This document shows, piece after piece, positions 19,741 through 30,625 of a stretch of 64,000 nucleotides of DNA. A program made the translations under genes and the position numbers. Position 1 is the first letter of the stretch, and every line of letters starts with the position of its first letter. The notes beneath the pieces are model-generated. The model worked only from the letters and a program-made list of their open reading frames with translations. It was not told the DNA's origin and ran no database searches. Location of the stretch: assembly GCA_025558095.1 (NCBI GenBank), contig JAIVFI010000027.1, forward strand, positions 496,001-560,000, in the 5' to 3' direction. This DNA is from Hyaloraphidium curvatum (Eukaryota; Monoblepharomycota; Hyaloraphidiomycetes; Hyaloraphidiales; Hyaloraphidiaceae).

Positions 19741-20385
19741 ATGCAGCTCCACGCGGACCCCATTACCATCAACTGCCGCAAGGCCATCGCCGGCCTGAAG
19801 CTCATCGGCGCGCCGTTCGAGGTGGTCTTCGTCAGCTACTTCAACGGCGAGCAGAAGAAGGAGCCATACATCAGCGTCAACCCGATGGCGCAGCTGCCCT
19901 CCCTCGTGGACGGCGACCTCGTGCTCTCCGAGTCCAACGCGATCCTGCAGTACGCCGCCGAAAAGGTCGGCAACAAGGCCGCCTACCCCACCGACCTCAA
20001 GACCCGCGCCGACGTCAACCGCTGGCTCCTGTGGGAGGCCTCGGCGTGGTTCCCGTCGTGCTACGTCTACCTCGTCGAGAACTGCGTCAAGCCCCTCCTG
20101 GGCGGCCAGACCGACCCCGCCGCGCTCGAGAAGGAGCGGCCCAACTTCGACAAGCTCGCCGGGATCCTGGACGCCCGCCTGGCCAAGAGCAAGTGGATCG
20201 CGGGCGATGCGGAGCCCACCATCGCCGACATCGCGGTGGCGGCGCCGATGCACCTGCACGCGTGGTCCAAGCTGCCCCTGGAGAGCTACCCCAACATCGT
20301 GAGGTGGATCACCGAGGTGGAGAAGCTGCCGTGCTGGCTCGAGACGCACGTGGAGGAGGGGTTCGTGGCCAAACCCAAGAAGTAG
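19741..20385 (+). CDS. Glutathione S-transferase
   Basis: Intronless, 214 residues, the normal cytosolic GST length. The N-terminal thioredoxin-like domain ends in ISVNPMAQLPSLVDGDLVLS with ESNAILQYAAEK, the glutathione-binding cis-Pro and Glu-Ser motif. The C-terminal helical domain includes the capping motif region AGDAEPTIADIAVAAPMHLH. The protein conjugates glutathione to electrophiles or acts in redox handling. The N-terminal catalytic Ser/Tyr is not obvious (DPITINCRKA suggests Ser/Thr or Cys chemistry). Divergent to the CmcJ-like gene. Confidence 0.9.
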   Translation: MQLHADPITINCRKAIAGLKLIGAPFEVVFVSYFNGEQKKEPYISVNPMAQLPSLVDGDLVLSESNAILQYAAEKVGNKAAYPTDLKTRADVNRWLLWEASAWFPSCYVYLVENCVKPLLGGQTDPAALEKERPNFDKLAGILDARLAKSKWIAGDAEPTIADIAVAAPMHLHAWSKLPLESYPNIVRWITEVEKLPCWLETHVEEGFVAKPKK

Positions 20386-21359
20386 GCCTAGATGGTGGGG
20401 GTGGGTTTTCCAGGCGCACCGCTGGCAGAGTGCTGATCCCGTCGCCTGCTAGCAGGGAAAAAGCTTCCAGGGTCTCGGATCGTGGATGCGGGGATCGCTT
20501 GTCGGAAGATGCTGGGAATCAGGTTCCTTTGGGTTGTATTTATTGGGGATGCTGGAAGCCCTATCTTCAAGATCGCCCGCACGAATACGAGGTCGTTGCT
20601 ACACCGTCCCGGCGTCCGGGAGCGACCATCGAAAGGTGTTCGTTCGGAAGCCGGGGGGCGTTGTCCGCGGGATCGGGTTGAGCCAAAAGGTCGGCGTTGC
20701 GCGGCAGAGCGTGATTCGGAGCGGGCATTGTTGTCGTTCGCCGAGGGCGAGAGCTTTCGGGTCGTGTTCGGATGGCCGCGTCATCGATCTGCTTAACAAC
20801 TTGCGAACCCAGAAGCAGTACTGATTGAAACTCAAAAGGATGGCAAAGGCGGGCGCAGCAAGTCACTCTCGCACGGCTAGACGGCTCCAGACGCCCGGCG
20901 CTGTCGCTAGTTCCCCTCCTTTTTGGAAACTGCAGAAGGGGCCGTTTCCTGCCTCCAGCTCCACTAGCCATCGGCTGTTGTGTTGGGGTCGGGAGGAAAG
21001 CCTGGATGGACGATGATGTCGGCCGTTGCCGCACGATGACGTCGCCGACCCGTCCGCGCCGCACCCAGCCAGTGCAGCCCACGAACGGCGGAGACGGCGG
21101 CTTGCCGCCCCCTGCCATTGAAGGCTGCACATGAGAACGCATTTCGCTCATCCGATTCGACCCTCGACAGCGGGAACCGTCCGTTCTGCGGCAGGTGGTT
21201 CTCGCTATTCGAGGGCCGGGGTCTGCCCAGGGCTGTGCCGCTCCCATGGGTGTCCCCAAATTGGCGGCGGGGCGGGCCGTCGGGCGATGACAAACCGCTA
21301 ATCGAATCCATTCTCTGAAGGCGCTCCCTCCATTGTGCCTGTTGCTGAACCCTGACTCG
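20386..21359. other. Intergenic region with one gene fragment
   Basis: About 970 bp. Apart from the F-box-like fragment at 20567-20728 on the minus strand I see no coding signal, repeat or RNA gene. Confidence 0.4.
20567..20728 (-). pseudogene. 5' fragment of a group A F-box-like gene
   Basis: From an ATG at 20728 the frame reads DPADNAPRLPNEHLSMVAPG, matching DPADDAPALPNELLSMVTEV at the N-terminus of the gene at 15899. Similarity fades after the F-box start, with indels (GRRDG and then out of frame), and the rest of the gene is absent. It is an isolated and inverted piece about 3.7 kb from the intact copy. Confidence 0.6.
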
Positions 21360-23101
21360 ATGGCCAGGCGGCGCTCTCTCAACCCGCTTGCCCGCCTCGC
21401 CGCCGCGCTGCTCGCCGCCGCTGTGCTCGCGACTCTCTTCGCGACCTCCGCCGCGACCCCGATGAAGCCGCGGACGTCGACGCGCACGCGCACGCCCTCC
21501 CGCACTCCGACGACCCGCACTTCGACGGCAACGGCGACGCGGAGCCCCACGACAAGCTCGCGCCCCGCCACCGCCACGACCCCCGCGATGACCACAGCGT
21601 GAGTGAATCGCAATTCGCGTCTCCCTATCTCGAATTCTCATGTTCTTCGTTCAGCACCGCCGCCCCGACGCCCTCGCAGACGCGCACAGCAGGCACCGGC
21701 CTGCCCGGCGGGTGGTCCATCGCGCATTCGGCCTCGGTCAACGGCGCCCTCTTCGTGCACGCAAGAAACACCGACAAGGACGGCGCCATTGTCGCCGCCC
21801 GCGTCGCCTCGGCCCTTGGCGGCCTCGGAATCGCCGCCACCAGCGACGCGCGCGAGGCGCTCCTGAACCCCACCAAAATGGCCGATTCCAACTACGTCGA
21901 CAACGCCACGGCCTTCATCGTCGACGAGCTGTACGGCGCCCTGGCGAGGGCCGGGGACCCGGCCCAGCCGCTGATGTCGCCCAAGACCGTAGTCTTCTCG
22001 AGCGTGCACCGGCTTGGCCTCTATACCGCCGAGGTTCTGCACGGGCTGTACCTCCCTTTGCAAATCATGTCGTTCGCCGACTCTTGGACTCAGGTCGAAG
22101 CCGCCGCGCAGGCCGCGGCGCTGATCGTCGGCCACGATTTTGACTACGGCGGACTCTGGCTTTGGAACAAGATCGCTGCCGGCGCGCCCGGCACTCGCGC
22201 GGGCAGCCTGCCCCCGGCGTACGCTCGTGCCCTGGCCGCGGCCGACCAGGTCGTTGTCGTTCAGCCGAACGACAACTGGGTCTACTGTACACCTTCGTAC
22301 TGCTGGGACGCGATCAACCAGACCTACACGGGCGCCTCCAACGTCTTCCTGCACACCTCCCTCACCCGCAGCACCTTCGCCAACACGGCGACCCAGCTCT
22401 ATAACCAGGCCGTCGTCGCCGGCAAGATCGGGCTCGCGGCGAGCACCGACGTGGCCAACCTCAAGCAGTGGGAATGGGGCGTCCCGGACTCGGCGATTTC
22501 CAACATCCGATCGGCCTGGGCCGCACTGGGCAAGCCCGCATCCGCGCTCAAGGTGGTCCCGATAGGCGTCGTCGACGGTTTTGCGGCCGTGCCCAAGCTG
22601 TGGCAGGCGTACCTCTCCAAGAACGGCCTCGCCCCGCGTGGGATCCACGTCGAATCGTACTGGGCAGCCTTCCCCGCCCTCGAGCGTGCGGGCGCGGTGC
22701 TCCCCTTCCCTTCCTACACTTGGTACACGCCCGACTGGCACCCCCTGGACGACAACGCGCGGGCGATCCTCGCCTCCGTCTGCGGGGTTGGCCCCTGCAC
22801 CCCGGCGTTCGCAAACAACTCGCGCGCCTTCGCCAACGGGATCGGCTCCTCCGGCGACGACCAGGGGATCCGGCAGCTCATGGCCGACTTCGCCCTGGAC
22901 CCCGCGCACGGCGGCTTCTTCGGGTGGGGTATCAACGCCGCCAGCGCCGGGGGGTGGACGGGGTGGGGCGGCGAGGCGGTGCCCGCGGCGTGGGAGGTGG
23001 CGGCGGCGGATCTGCGGGACGGGGCGAAGAGCCCGTACGTCGGGAGGGCGTGGGTGCCGATGGACGTGGCGGGGCTGTGCGGCGTGGTGCCGTGCGTGTA
23101 G
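21360..23101 (+). CDS. Large secreted protein of unknown function
   Basis: Two exons (21360-21598, 21655-23101; 56-nt intron) give 561 residues. Signal peptide LARLAAALLAAAVLATLFA is followed by a Thr/Arg/Ser-Pro-rich linker (TRTPSRTPTTRTSTATAT). The mature part has alternating helix and strand segments such as GALFVHARNTDKDGAIVAAR, VVFSSVHRLGLYTAEVLHGL and VVVVQPNDNWVYCTPSYCWD, several N-glycosylation sequons and paired cysteines. I do not recognise the fold; the segment order suggests an alpha/beta barrel or Rossmann-like enzyme. Likely exported. Confidence 0.75.
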
Positions 23102-23167
23102 GGAAATCGAGGGGCGGCACTTTCTTCGAAACCATTTGCAGGCAACGATAACGCTAACCCCCTTTGG

Positions 23168-24928
23168 CTACCGCTTGGCATACGCGGTGTTGGGGACGAT
23201 CTTTTTCTTCCTCTCGACCTTGGGCTTCTCCTCCTGCTCCTCCTCATCGTCGTCGTCGTCGTCGTCGCCTTGGTTGTGGGAAACCGAATCCTCCCTCTCC
23301 AAGCGCAGGCACGCCTTCTCCTCGCTCTCGGTCGGCACGCCGCTCTGGTTGCAGTCCACATGCTCGTACTCGACCGCCGAGCCGTCGGCCTTGACCTTGC
23401 GCGGGTCCGCGGGCGGCTTGCCGTTCGCGGCCCAGGCGATCGCGTCGTTGTGCGAGCGGACGCTCTTGTACGCGTTTTCGAGGAACTTTTTGAAGCTGAG
23501 GCCGCTCAGGAACGGGTGCGACAGGACCGCGCGCCAGCCTGCAAGCGCACGGTGAGGGCGGACCACGGAGGAATCGTGCACCGCCCACCTTGGACCTTTG
23601 TCTTGTCCCGGCTGTACCGCCCGAGCCTCGCGTTCGGATCCGGATGCAGGAGGGCCTTGATGAAACTGGCGGCCTCGCGTGGCATCAGCTTGAACGCGGC
23701 CGGGTTCAGCAGCTCGTCGGCCTCGAGCTTGCGGCCGTCCTGGGCCGCCTTCTTGAGGTGCTTGGTCAGGACGTCCATGTTTCGGAACTCCTTCTTGTAG
23801 AACGAGCCCAGGTTGAACTTGTTGACGTTGCTGACAAACCCCTGCTCCCCTGCGAAAAGCCTGTAGGCGACCACGCCCAGCGCCCACCAGTCGACGCCGC
23901 GGCCATAGGGAGCCGTGTTCGGGCGGGCCTTTGCCGTCCCATCCCTTGTCCACCTTGGAAAGGGGGGGACGGTCAGAAGCGGCCAACCAGCCGCATCGCG
24001 AGCATGCAGTCACCATTCGGGCGCGGCCACGGTGATGTCGCCGCCCACGGGCTGCTGTTTCCAATTGGCAGTGATCTCGGCGGACTTGATCACGTTGCCA
24101 AAGTCGGCCAGCATGAGGTGGCCGTCGGCGTCGATGAGCACGTTCCCGGGCTTGATGTCCCTGTGGACGTATCCCTGCGGCAATGCAGATCGTGAGACAC
24201 CGCGCAGGAGGCGAGGTTGTGCCGAGGCACGCTGCCACCTTCTCGTGGAGGTACCCGATGGCGAGGGCCAGCTCCGCAATCCAGTGCTTCGCATGGTGCT
24301 CGTCGACCCCCATGTACTTGGAGTTTCGCTGGGAGGCTTTCTCGTCCCTGTACTGGTATGGGGAGGCGGAGCTGAAGAGCTGCGACGCCTTGTGGTTCTG
24401 CGCGATCTCCCTCTCGAGGTCCGAGGTCGCGAGCGTCATCGCAATGCCGTACATCTGCTTCATGGGGTCCTTCTTGTCCGTCTTGTGCGGCTCCCAGCTG
24501 CCCCAGAAGTGCGGGAAGAAGGGGCCCATGCTCAGGTCGGAGAGGGCGGCTGCCTCGGTCTGCCAGCCGTTGGCGCCGTTCTGCAGCTTGATGGCGAAGC
24601 TCCGTGGCGGGTCGCCGGTCCCCTTGAGTGCCGCGGAGAACACCTGGCCGTAGTTGCCGGAGCCCGTCTTGGCCTTTGCGTCGTAGGCGAAGTAGTCCAG
24701 CGGCGAGAGCGGCGGGGTCCGCGCGTCTCGCAGGACGCGCTTGTTGAGCAACAGGGGTTTGAGGGGGCCGTTCGGGTCGGCGATGACGGCGTCGACGGGA
24801 ATATTGCGCCGCGACATGTTGTGCGGCGCGGCGGCAGCCGCGGCGACGAGGAGGAGAAGCGCGCCCGCGACGGCGAGCAGCGGCGCCGGGCCGCGGCGTG
24901 GCGCCCCGGCCGCCATGTCGCCGGGCAT
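23168..24928 (-). CDS. Signal-peptide-bearing serine/threonine protein kinase (AGC-like)
   Basis: Four exons (24928-24239, 24174-24014, 23953-23589, 23538-23168) give 528 residues. A strong N-terminal hydrophobic segment ([18 protein letters not shown]) precedes an intact kinase domain: [13 protein letters not shown] loop, FAIKL lysine, [13 protein letters not shown] catalytic loop, [39 protein letters not shown], and an AGC-like HPDPNARLG followed by HPFLSGLSF. The tail is acidic (seven Asp in a row) then basic. All splice phases agree and each junction restores a conserved block. The topology suggests a lumenal or secreted kinase, unless the hydrophobic segment is a membrane anchor. Convergent with the previous gene (66 bp). 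Confidence 0.82.
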   Translation of the reverse strand: MPGDMAAGAPRRGPAPLLAVAGALLLLVAAAAAAPHNMSRRNIPVDAVIADPNGPLKPLLLNKRVLRDARTPPLSPLDYFAYDAKAKTGSGNYGQVFSAALKGTGDPPRSFAIKLQNGANGWQTEAAALSDLSMGPFFPHFWGSWEPHKTDKKDPMKQMYGIAMTLATSDLEREIAQNHKASQLFSSASPYQYRDEKASQRNSKYMGVDEHHAKHWIAELALAIGYLHEKVAACLGTTSPPARCLTICIAAGIRPQGHQARERAHRRRRPPHAGRLWQRDQVRRDHCQLETAARGRRHHRGRARMVTACSRCGWLAASDRPPLSKVDKGWDGKGPPEHGSLWPRRRLVGAGRGRLQAFRRGAGVCQQRQQVQPGLVLQEGVPKHGRPDQAPQEGGPGRPQARGRRAAEPGRVQADATRGRQFHQGPPASGSEREARAVQPGQDKGPRWAVHDSSVVRPHRALAGWRAVLSHPFLSGLSFKKFLENAYKSVRSHNDAIAWAANGKPPADPRKVKADGSAVEYEHVDCNQSGVPTESEEKACLRLEREDSVSHNQGDDDDDDDEEEQEEKPKVERKKKIVPNTAYAKR

Positions 24929-25971
24929 AGTTGATCCCTCCGCGCTCGGCAGCAGAGGTTCCCGACAGCCCGCGCGTTCGCTGGGGAGCTGGGGACGACC
25001 CGGAGTGCGACGGGTCTTTCGCGGGTCCACCGCAACCAATTTCCGCCAAAACAAAACGTGGGACAGTCGGACATAGAGATTCAGTCCGAACCCGCCATGG
25101 ATGCTTCTGGCCGTGGCCTGAAGGCCCTGTGCCTTGCTGAGCTCGCCTCGTAGAGGCGATTGGGGGCGCGTTCTGGGCACGGAACGTATAGTCGGCCCCG
25201 CCGGATCTGCAGTTCGACCAGCGCCCCTCCCTACGCGGCCTCAATGTTTGGTTCCAAGTGAGCCAGAAAGCTTGTATGGGAGCTTTTAAGGTCTCGAGTC
25301 GAGGCGGGGAACGAGGGGCCGTGTATCGCGCAGGTTTGGGGACCTCGGTACCAGCCCCGAAGCTCGGCCCTCGAGTTCAAGGTGCAGGCTACAAAGTGAA
25401 TCTATTGGCAAGACTCCTTCTACACGCTCGAAAATCTGTCCTAGTCCCTCTCCTGCACCTCCTGTCCTTCCGGGCACGCTCGTCTGAGCTACTCGTAGCT
25501 CGTCAATCCGCGGCCCGCGTTCACTCGACGTATCCGTCTTCCGCCAACGCGCAGCATTTCTCGTTACTTGGCAGCGCAAAATACGCGTTATAGCCACCGG
25601 GTGGCGGCGCGGTCGGCTGATATCGGCGACCGCCGGGCACATGGCCGGCTGCCGGCCCCGAAGGCAGCGCTTCCTTGCCTTCTCCCGGGCCCAGGAGTTT
25701 CCTCAACGCAGCGCGGCAACCGACAATCATGGCGGCACCCAACCTAGTGGGATCCGCCGGGACGCGCGAGTGTCTGAGTGCCCGAGTGTCCGCGCGGAAA
25801 CTGGTTTTCGTAGTCCAGCGCTCCGGTTCGAACCGCATCGTCATCACCCCCAACCGATGCTAAAGAATTGAGGGGTTAAAGACGTCAGACACCATTGATC
25901 CGACCTCCGCGTCCAACCACGACCGCGCGTCCGCTGGGCTCCTCGCTTGTTCGCAAGTCAACGGTACCGCT
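24929..25971. other. Long intergenic region
   Basis: About 1.04 kb upstream of the kinase, lower in GC than the genes around it and with no convincing frame. A palindrome CGGTTCGAACCG near 25830 resembles a tRNA T-arm core, but flanking stems do not pair. No other feature recognised. Confidence 0.4.
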
Positions 25972-25976
25972 CTCGT

Positions 25977-26310
25977 TGGAAGGAGGTAGTGGAAGGAGGG
26001 GCAAGCCCCACGTCTTGCTCCGCTAGTCGTCCCACTGGACTGAAGTCCAGCGGGGCTACTCTGCTTTGTGCTTCGATCTTGTCCACTGGCCTCACCTGCT
26101 CCTGCTTTGTGACTTCTCCCGCTACTTGCTTGCTAAGCACTTTGCTTAGCAAGTAGGTGAGGGGACCGGCAAAGCAGGGGTAGGCAAGGCAGTCAGACAA
26201 AGTGGAAGCACAAAGCTCGTGAGCGAGGCCGATACGGAGCGGAGCGGAGCGGAGTGGGCCTCCATGGACGTAAAGACAGCAGGGCTTGCCCCCTTCCACT
26301 ACCCCTTCCA
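25977..26310. mobile_element. MITE-like foldback element, 334 bp
   Basis: The ends are imperfect inverted repeats of about 30 bp: TGGAAGGAGGTAGTGGAAGG at the left and, on the other strand, TGGAAGGGGTAGTGGAAGGG at the right, both continuing into a GGGCAAGCC block. The whole element folds on itself: GCTTTGTGCTTC at about 26060 pairs with its complement near 26210, and the centre is a hairpin around CTTGCTAAGCA...TGCTTAGCAAG (about 26130-26152). It is flanked by an exact 5-bp direct repeat CTCGT (25972-25976 and 26311-26315), the expected target-site duplication. No transposase frame, so non-autonomous. Confidence 0.8.
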
Positions 26311-26484
26311 CTCGTGACCAACCGGGCGATGCGGGCAGGTTCGTCACGATCTGCATCGTGCTCACCGCCGCCAAAATGGGGGCCAAAAGTCCCGCCTTGC
26401 GCGAGATCCGGGAGCGGTTGTGTAGCGTCAAGCCCTTTGCTGCGCGTGTGCCGTTTCTCGCGTTCCGCCGAGGAGGCTGCCGCG

Positions 26485-28296
26485 ATGTCGCTGAAGCTGT
26501 ACATCGGCAACATCGCCGAGGCGGTCAGCGACGACGCGATGGCGCGCGTGTTGGCCTCGTGCGGCCCGCTGGCGTCGTTCAAGCGGCTGCAGGACGCCGC
26601 GACAAACCGCCCAAAGACGTTCGGCTTCGCGGAGTTTCACACGATCGACGCCGTCGCCCGCGTGCTGCGCGTTGTCGGCGGCGGCGACGGGACCGGCGAG
26701 GCCGGCGAGTCGGTGGAGGGCGTGGAGCTCGCGGGGAAGCGACTCATCGTGGGTGTCCTGCCTGGAAAACGCCCTCCCACTCTTCTGATCTTGTAAAATC
26801 ACCCTGCTCTGACTGTTGGCGTCACTGGCGTTGCCCTCCCGCCCGTGCAGGTCAAGGCGGATTCCAAGCTGCGCGCCCAGCTCGCCGCCAACCCCCTCCG
26901 CCCCGACCCAGCCGCGGACGACCATGCGCGCTACGCCATCGCGCAGATCGCCGCGTCCCTCGGCCTCTCCCTCGCCGGGCAGCAGCAGAAGTCAGCGCTG
27001 AGCGCCGAGACCGCCGCCGCGCTCGCAGTGTTCCCCGGGCTGGACGTGCGCGAGCTGGACGACCTGCCAGAGGACTTTCCCGCCGAGTCGAGGGAGGTCG
27101 TGACGACCGAGATCGCGAAATTCAGGGAGTCGCAGGCGATGAACGAAAAGCGCAAGCGGGAGGCCAAGGAGGCCGAGGAGCGCAGGCGGGAGGAGGAGGA
27201 GCGGAGGAGGAGGGGCGAGTGGGAGCCGCCGGCCGGCCCCGCACCTGGAGGATACGGCAGGGGACCGCCGCAGAGGTTCGACGGGCCGCCGGCACGGCCG
27301 GGCTTCCGCAGGGGAGGGTCGGCGCCGCGGGACGACGAGGACTCGGACGGGGAGGAGGAGAAAAGGAGGGAGGAGCGTAGGAAGCACGAGGCCGAGCTTG
27401 CCTTCCGGGAGCGGGAGCGGCGCTGGGAGGCCAAGGAGTACGACCGGGCGCGGCGGGTGGAGCACGAGGCGAGGCGGGAAAAGGAGGAGGAGAGGAGGGA
27501 GGCGGAGGACAGGGAGAGGCTGCTGCGGAGGCTGGCTGAGTTTGACGACGACTACGAGGCGGACAGGGGGACGGAGGAGTACTTCCGCGATAGGTGGGTT
27601 ACGTGCTGGCCCCCCCGTCGAGGCACGAGTTGACAGTGCCACCGATGGGTTTCCAGGGACCGGTACTGGGCCCGGCGCTTCGCCTACCGCGCCCGCGAGC
27701 GCGAGTTCGACGAGCGCGACCGCCGCGAGGAGGCCGCCGAGGCCGCCGCGGAAGCCGCCGCCGAGGCCGCGGCCCTCCGCGAGGCCGAGCGCGCCGGGAT
27801 CCTGCCCGAGCCCGCGGCCGCGCCGGCGCCGGTGCCCGTGCGGATCGAGGGGCTGCCGGCGGTGCGGAGGGACGAGAATGTGGGGAGGATCATGACGGCG
27901 GAGGAGAGGAAGAAGGCGCAGAGGGAGCTGGCGGAGTCGCTCCCGTCGGACCAACAGGCGCTGGCGGCTTGGAAGATCAAGTGGGAGGCGGTCGACGAGG
28001 TGAGCCTGGAACGGGCGGCCGTCGGTTTACGACGCGGCTGACCGTCGCACGCCTTGCAGAACATGCTCTCGTCCAAGATCCGCCCCTTTGCCGCCCGGAA
28101 GATCTCCGAGTACGTCGGCGAGGACGCGCTGGACATGGTGGAGTTTGCCGTGGGCGTGGTGCGCGACCGCGGCCGCATGGGCGACATCATCGACGAGCTC
28201 AAGGGGGTCCTCGAGGACGACGCGGACGCGTTCGCGATGGTGCTGTGGCGCATGCTCATTTTCGAGAGCGAGTGCATGGCCAGGGGGTTGGCGTGA
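26485..28296 (+). CDS. RBM25/Snu71-type splicing factor (RRM + PWI)
   Basis: Four exons (26485-26748, 26851-27593, 27657-27999, 28060-28296) give 528 residues. N-terminal RRM: LKLYIGNIAEAVSDDAM (RNP2) and TFGFAEFHTIDAVARVLR (RNP1). Then VKADSKLRAQL, an arginine/glutamate-rich coiled coil of about 200 residues, and a C-terminal PWI domain (LSSKIRPFAARKISEYVGED to MLIFESECMARG). This order is that of RBM25, a U1 snRNP-associated alternative splicing regulator in the nucleus. The first splice restores the LIVKAD sequence that follows the RRM in the family. The intron between the charged region and PWI uses GTGAGC. The foldback element lies about 175 bp upstream. Confidence 0.9.
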
Positions 28297-28545
28297 AGGT
28301 TGTGCGTGTCACGCCGAAATAGTAGCCTCTTGCTCTTGCCGTGCATGGGGCGCCATCCCGGAGAGCTTTGCCACCCGTCCAACCGTCAACGGCGCTGCCC
28401 CCTGCCAACCTCCGGCGCGCCTTCACCGCTGCCAAACTCCCGCTCCACTCTAAAACCGTCGACCTCCGCCGATCTCCGTGGCGATTCTCCCGTCGGAGCA
28501 CGCGGGAACCGGCAGACGCGCGTGCCTCCGGTCAAACGCGGAGCG

Positions 28546-30094
28546 ATGGACGCCATACTACGCGGCGTCAGGGTCATCGAAATCGCCGGCATCGGGGTGG
28601 GTCGTCCTCCCTGTTGGAAGGTCCCGGAGCGCTGACTTGCTGCTGTGCCAGCCCGGCCCGTTCTGCGGCATGGTGCTCGCGGACTGTCGGTCCGCTGCCC
28701 GCCTCCCTTCCGTACCTGCCTGACGACCTCCCCCACCTTCGCAGACGGCGCCGACGTCGTCCGCGTCGAGCGCCTCGTCGGCTACGACGCCCGGCCCAAC
28801 ATGCAGCGCGGCAAGCGGTCCGTCCAGGTGGACCTCAAGTCGCCGCGGGGGGTCGAGCTGGTCCTCCGGATGTGCGAGAGGGCGGACGTGATACTGGAGC
28901 CGTATAGGCCGGGAGTGATGGAGAAGCTCGGGCTGGGGCCGGAGGTGGTGATGAAGCGGAACCCCAAGATCATCTACGCGAGGATGACGGGCTTCGGGCA
29001 GGAGGCGAGTCCCCGTTTCCCGTTGCCGAGCCGTCCCCTCACCCACGCGACGAACAGGGCAAGTACGCCAACATGGCCGGCCACGACATGAACTACGTCG
29101 CCACCTCGGGCCTCCTCTCGGTCCTCGGCCACCCCTCGGGGCCGCCGTCGACCTCGCTCAACCTCATCGGCGATTTCGCGGGCGGCGGGCTGATGATGGC
29201 CTTCGGGATCACCATGGCGCTGTTCGAGCGGGACAACAGGAAGACGGGGAGCGGGAAGGGCCAGGTCATTGATTGTGCCATGTGCGACGGTGCGGCGGTG
29301 GGTAACTCTCGGACCCGGCGGGCACGGTGTGAAGCTCACCGCGCGTTTCGAGCAGTACGTCGCCACGGTCGTGTACCAGATGCGGTACAACGGGCAGTGG
29401 GGCCCGCGGGGGACAAACTTCCTGGACTTCGGCCCGCCGTGGAAGTGAGCCCCTGCCCCGTCCCAGCAACGCGCGCTGATGCATTGCCCCCCGCTCCACG
29501 CCAGTCAAACGTACGAAACCGCCGACGGCAAATGGATGTCCGTCCAGGCCCTCGAGCCGCAGTTCTACGCCGAGCTGCTCCGCCTGCTCGGCCTCCCCGA
29601 CTCGATGCGCGCCACGCAGAACCACCGCCCCTCCTGGCCCGAGACCAAGCGGCGTATCACCGGTGCTTTCTTGTTGAAAACGCGGGACGAGTGGGAGAGG
29701 GTGTTCCTGGGGAAGGACGCGTGCTGCGTGCCCGTGTTTGGGCTGGAGGAGGTGCTGCCCATCAGGGGGGCCAACGGCCGGGACACGGAAATGGCGACGC
29801 ATGCGGCGGAGAGGGGGTTGCTGGGGAAGAGGGAGGGGACGGACGGGAGCCAGCCTGGGCACGTGGGTCGCCGTCGTTTGCGGGCTGCCGATCGGGAGGC
29901 TGACGGTGCCGTCCCTTCCCTTGCAGTGGGAACCCCGTGCGGCGCCGAGGTTCTCCCGGTCGCAGCACATGCCCATCCGGAGCGCGCCGCCGACGGGGGC
30001 GCACACGCGGGAGGTGCTCGGGGAATGGCTCGGGATGGGCGAGGGCGAGGTCGGGGAGCTGCTGGGGAGCAAGGTGGTGGCGGCGCGGTTGTAA
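28546..30094 (+). CDS. CaiB/BaiF family III CoA-transferase, AMACR-type, copy A
   Basis: Seven exons (28546-28596, 28652-28685, 28745-29004, 29058-29297, 29356-29444, 29505-29862, 29927-30094) give 399 residues. Family motifs: RVIEIAGIGPGPFCGMVLAD, GADVVRVER, RGKRSVQVDLKS, PGVMEKLGLGPE, YARMTGFGQ, GKYANMAGHDMNYVA (with the catalytic Asp region) and GEVGELLGSKVV at the C-terminus. Such enzymes epimerise 2-methylacyl-CoA or transfer CoA, in peroxisome or mitochondrion. Intron 3 needs a GC donor (GAG|GCGAGT), while the same intron of copy B has GT. The copy on the minus strand at 32863-34416 has the same seven-exon layout with identical exon lengths. Confidence 0.9.
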
Positions 30095-30252
30095 ACTTTC
30101 GGAGTGGGACCGCTTCTGTGCTCTCGAGGACTGTGTTGCAGGTTGAGGAGGTCCCAGGACGCGTCCCCGTCGCAGATCGCAGGGTCGCCCTCCGAGGTGA
30201 TCCGTTCCGCACGGCTGCTACCGCGTCCACCACACTCCATCCCTTCGCAACC

Positions 30253-30625
30253 ATGGGCGGCGGCCACGGCCACGGCATCAAAACGCCCTTGCTGGACCCG
30301 CAATACCCGTCGTACAACGTGCACCACCCCTCGTGGATCCCGCGCCCGCCGCGGTGGCAGGTGGCCGTCGGCAAAGGGCTGGGCGCCTTCTGCTTCTCGT
30401 GGATGATGATATTCATCTACCGCGAGTTCGACCATATGCGGGTACGTTGTACGGTGCCGGCCGACGCCGGAGGAGGGCGACTGACGGTGTTTTCCGCGCG
30501 CAGGGCATCCACCCATGGGACCGGTGCGCGCCGCCGCGCCGCCCGCGGCATCCCGTCCTAACCGCGCCCGTAGGCATCCCGAGCACTACGAGCACCTCTA
30601 CCCGTACAAGCTCAAGAAGCACTGA
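30253..30625 (+). CDS. Complex I accessory subunit, NDUFB2-like
   Basis: Three exons (30253-30441, 30504-30523, 30574-30625) give 86 residues. PPRWQVAVGKGLGAFCFSWM forms the single membrane helix, and the micro-exon supplies GIHPWDR, matching the HPWDH motif of small NADH:ubiquinone oxidoreductase B subunits such as NDUFB2. HPEHYEHLYPYKLKKH ends the protein. It would be an inner mitochondrial membrane accessory subunit. The assignment rests on size, single helix and the HPWD motif, so a neighbouring small complex I subunit is possible. The middle exon is only 20 nt. Confidence 0.7.

Noticed and set aside
18317-20385. Oxidoreductase plus GST as a secondary-metabolite cluster.
   Set aside because: No polyketide synthase, peptide synthetase, terpene cyclase or transporter lies near; two divergent redox genes alone are not enough.
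25815-25850. GGTTCGAACC core as a tRNA T-arm.
   Set aside because: The palindrome lacks the 7-nt loop with paired 5-bp stem, and no acceptor or anticodon stem is found around it.
26120-26155. Strong hairpin as a rho-independent terminator or riboswitch.
   Set aside because: It is the centre of the foldback element in a eukaryotic genome.
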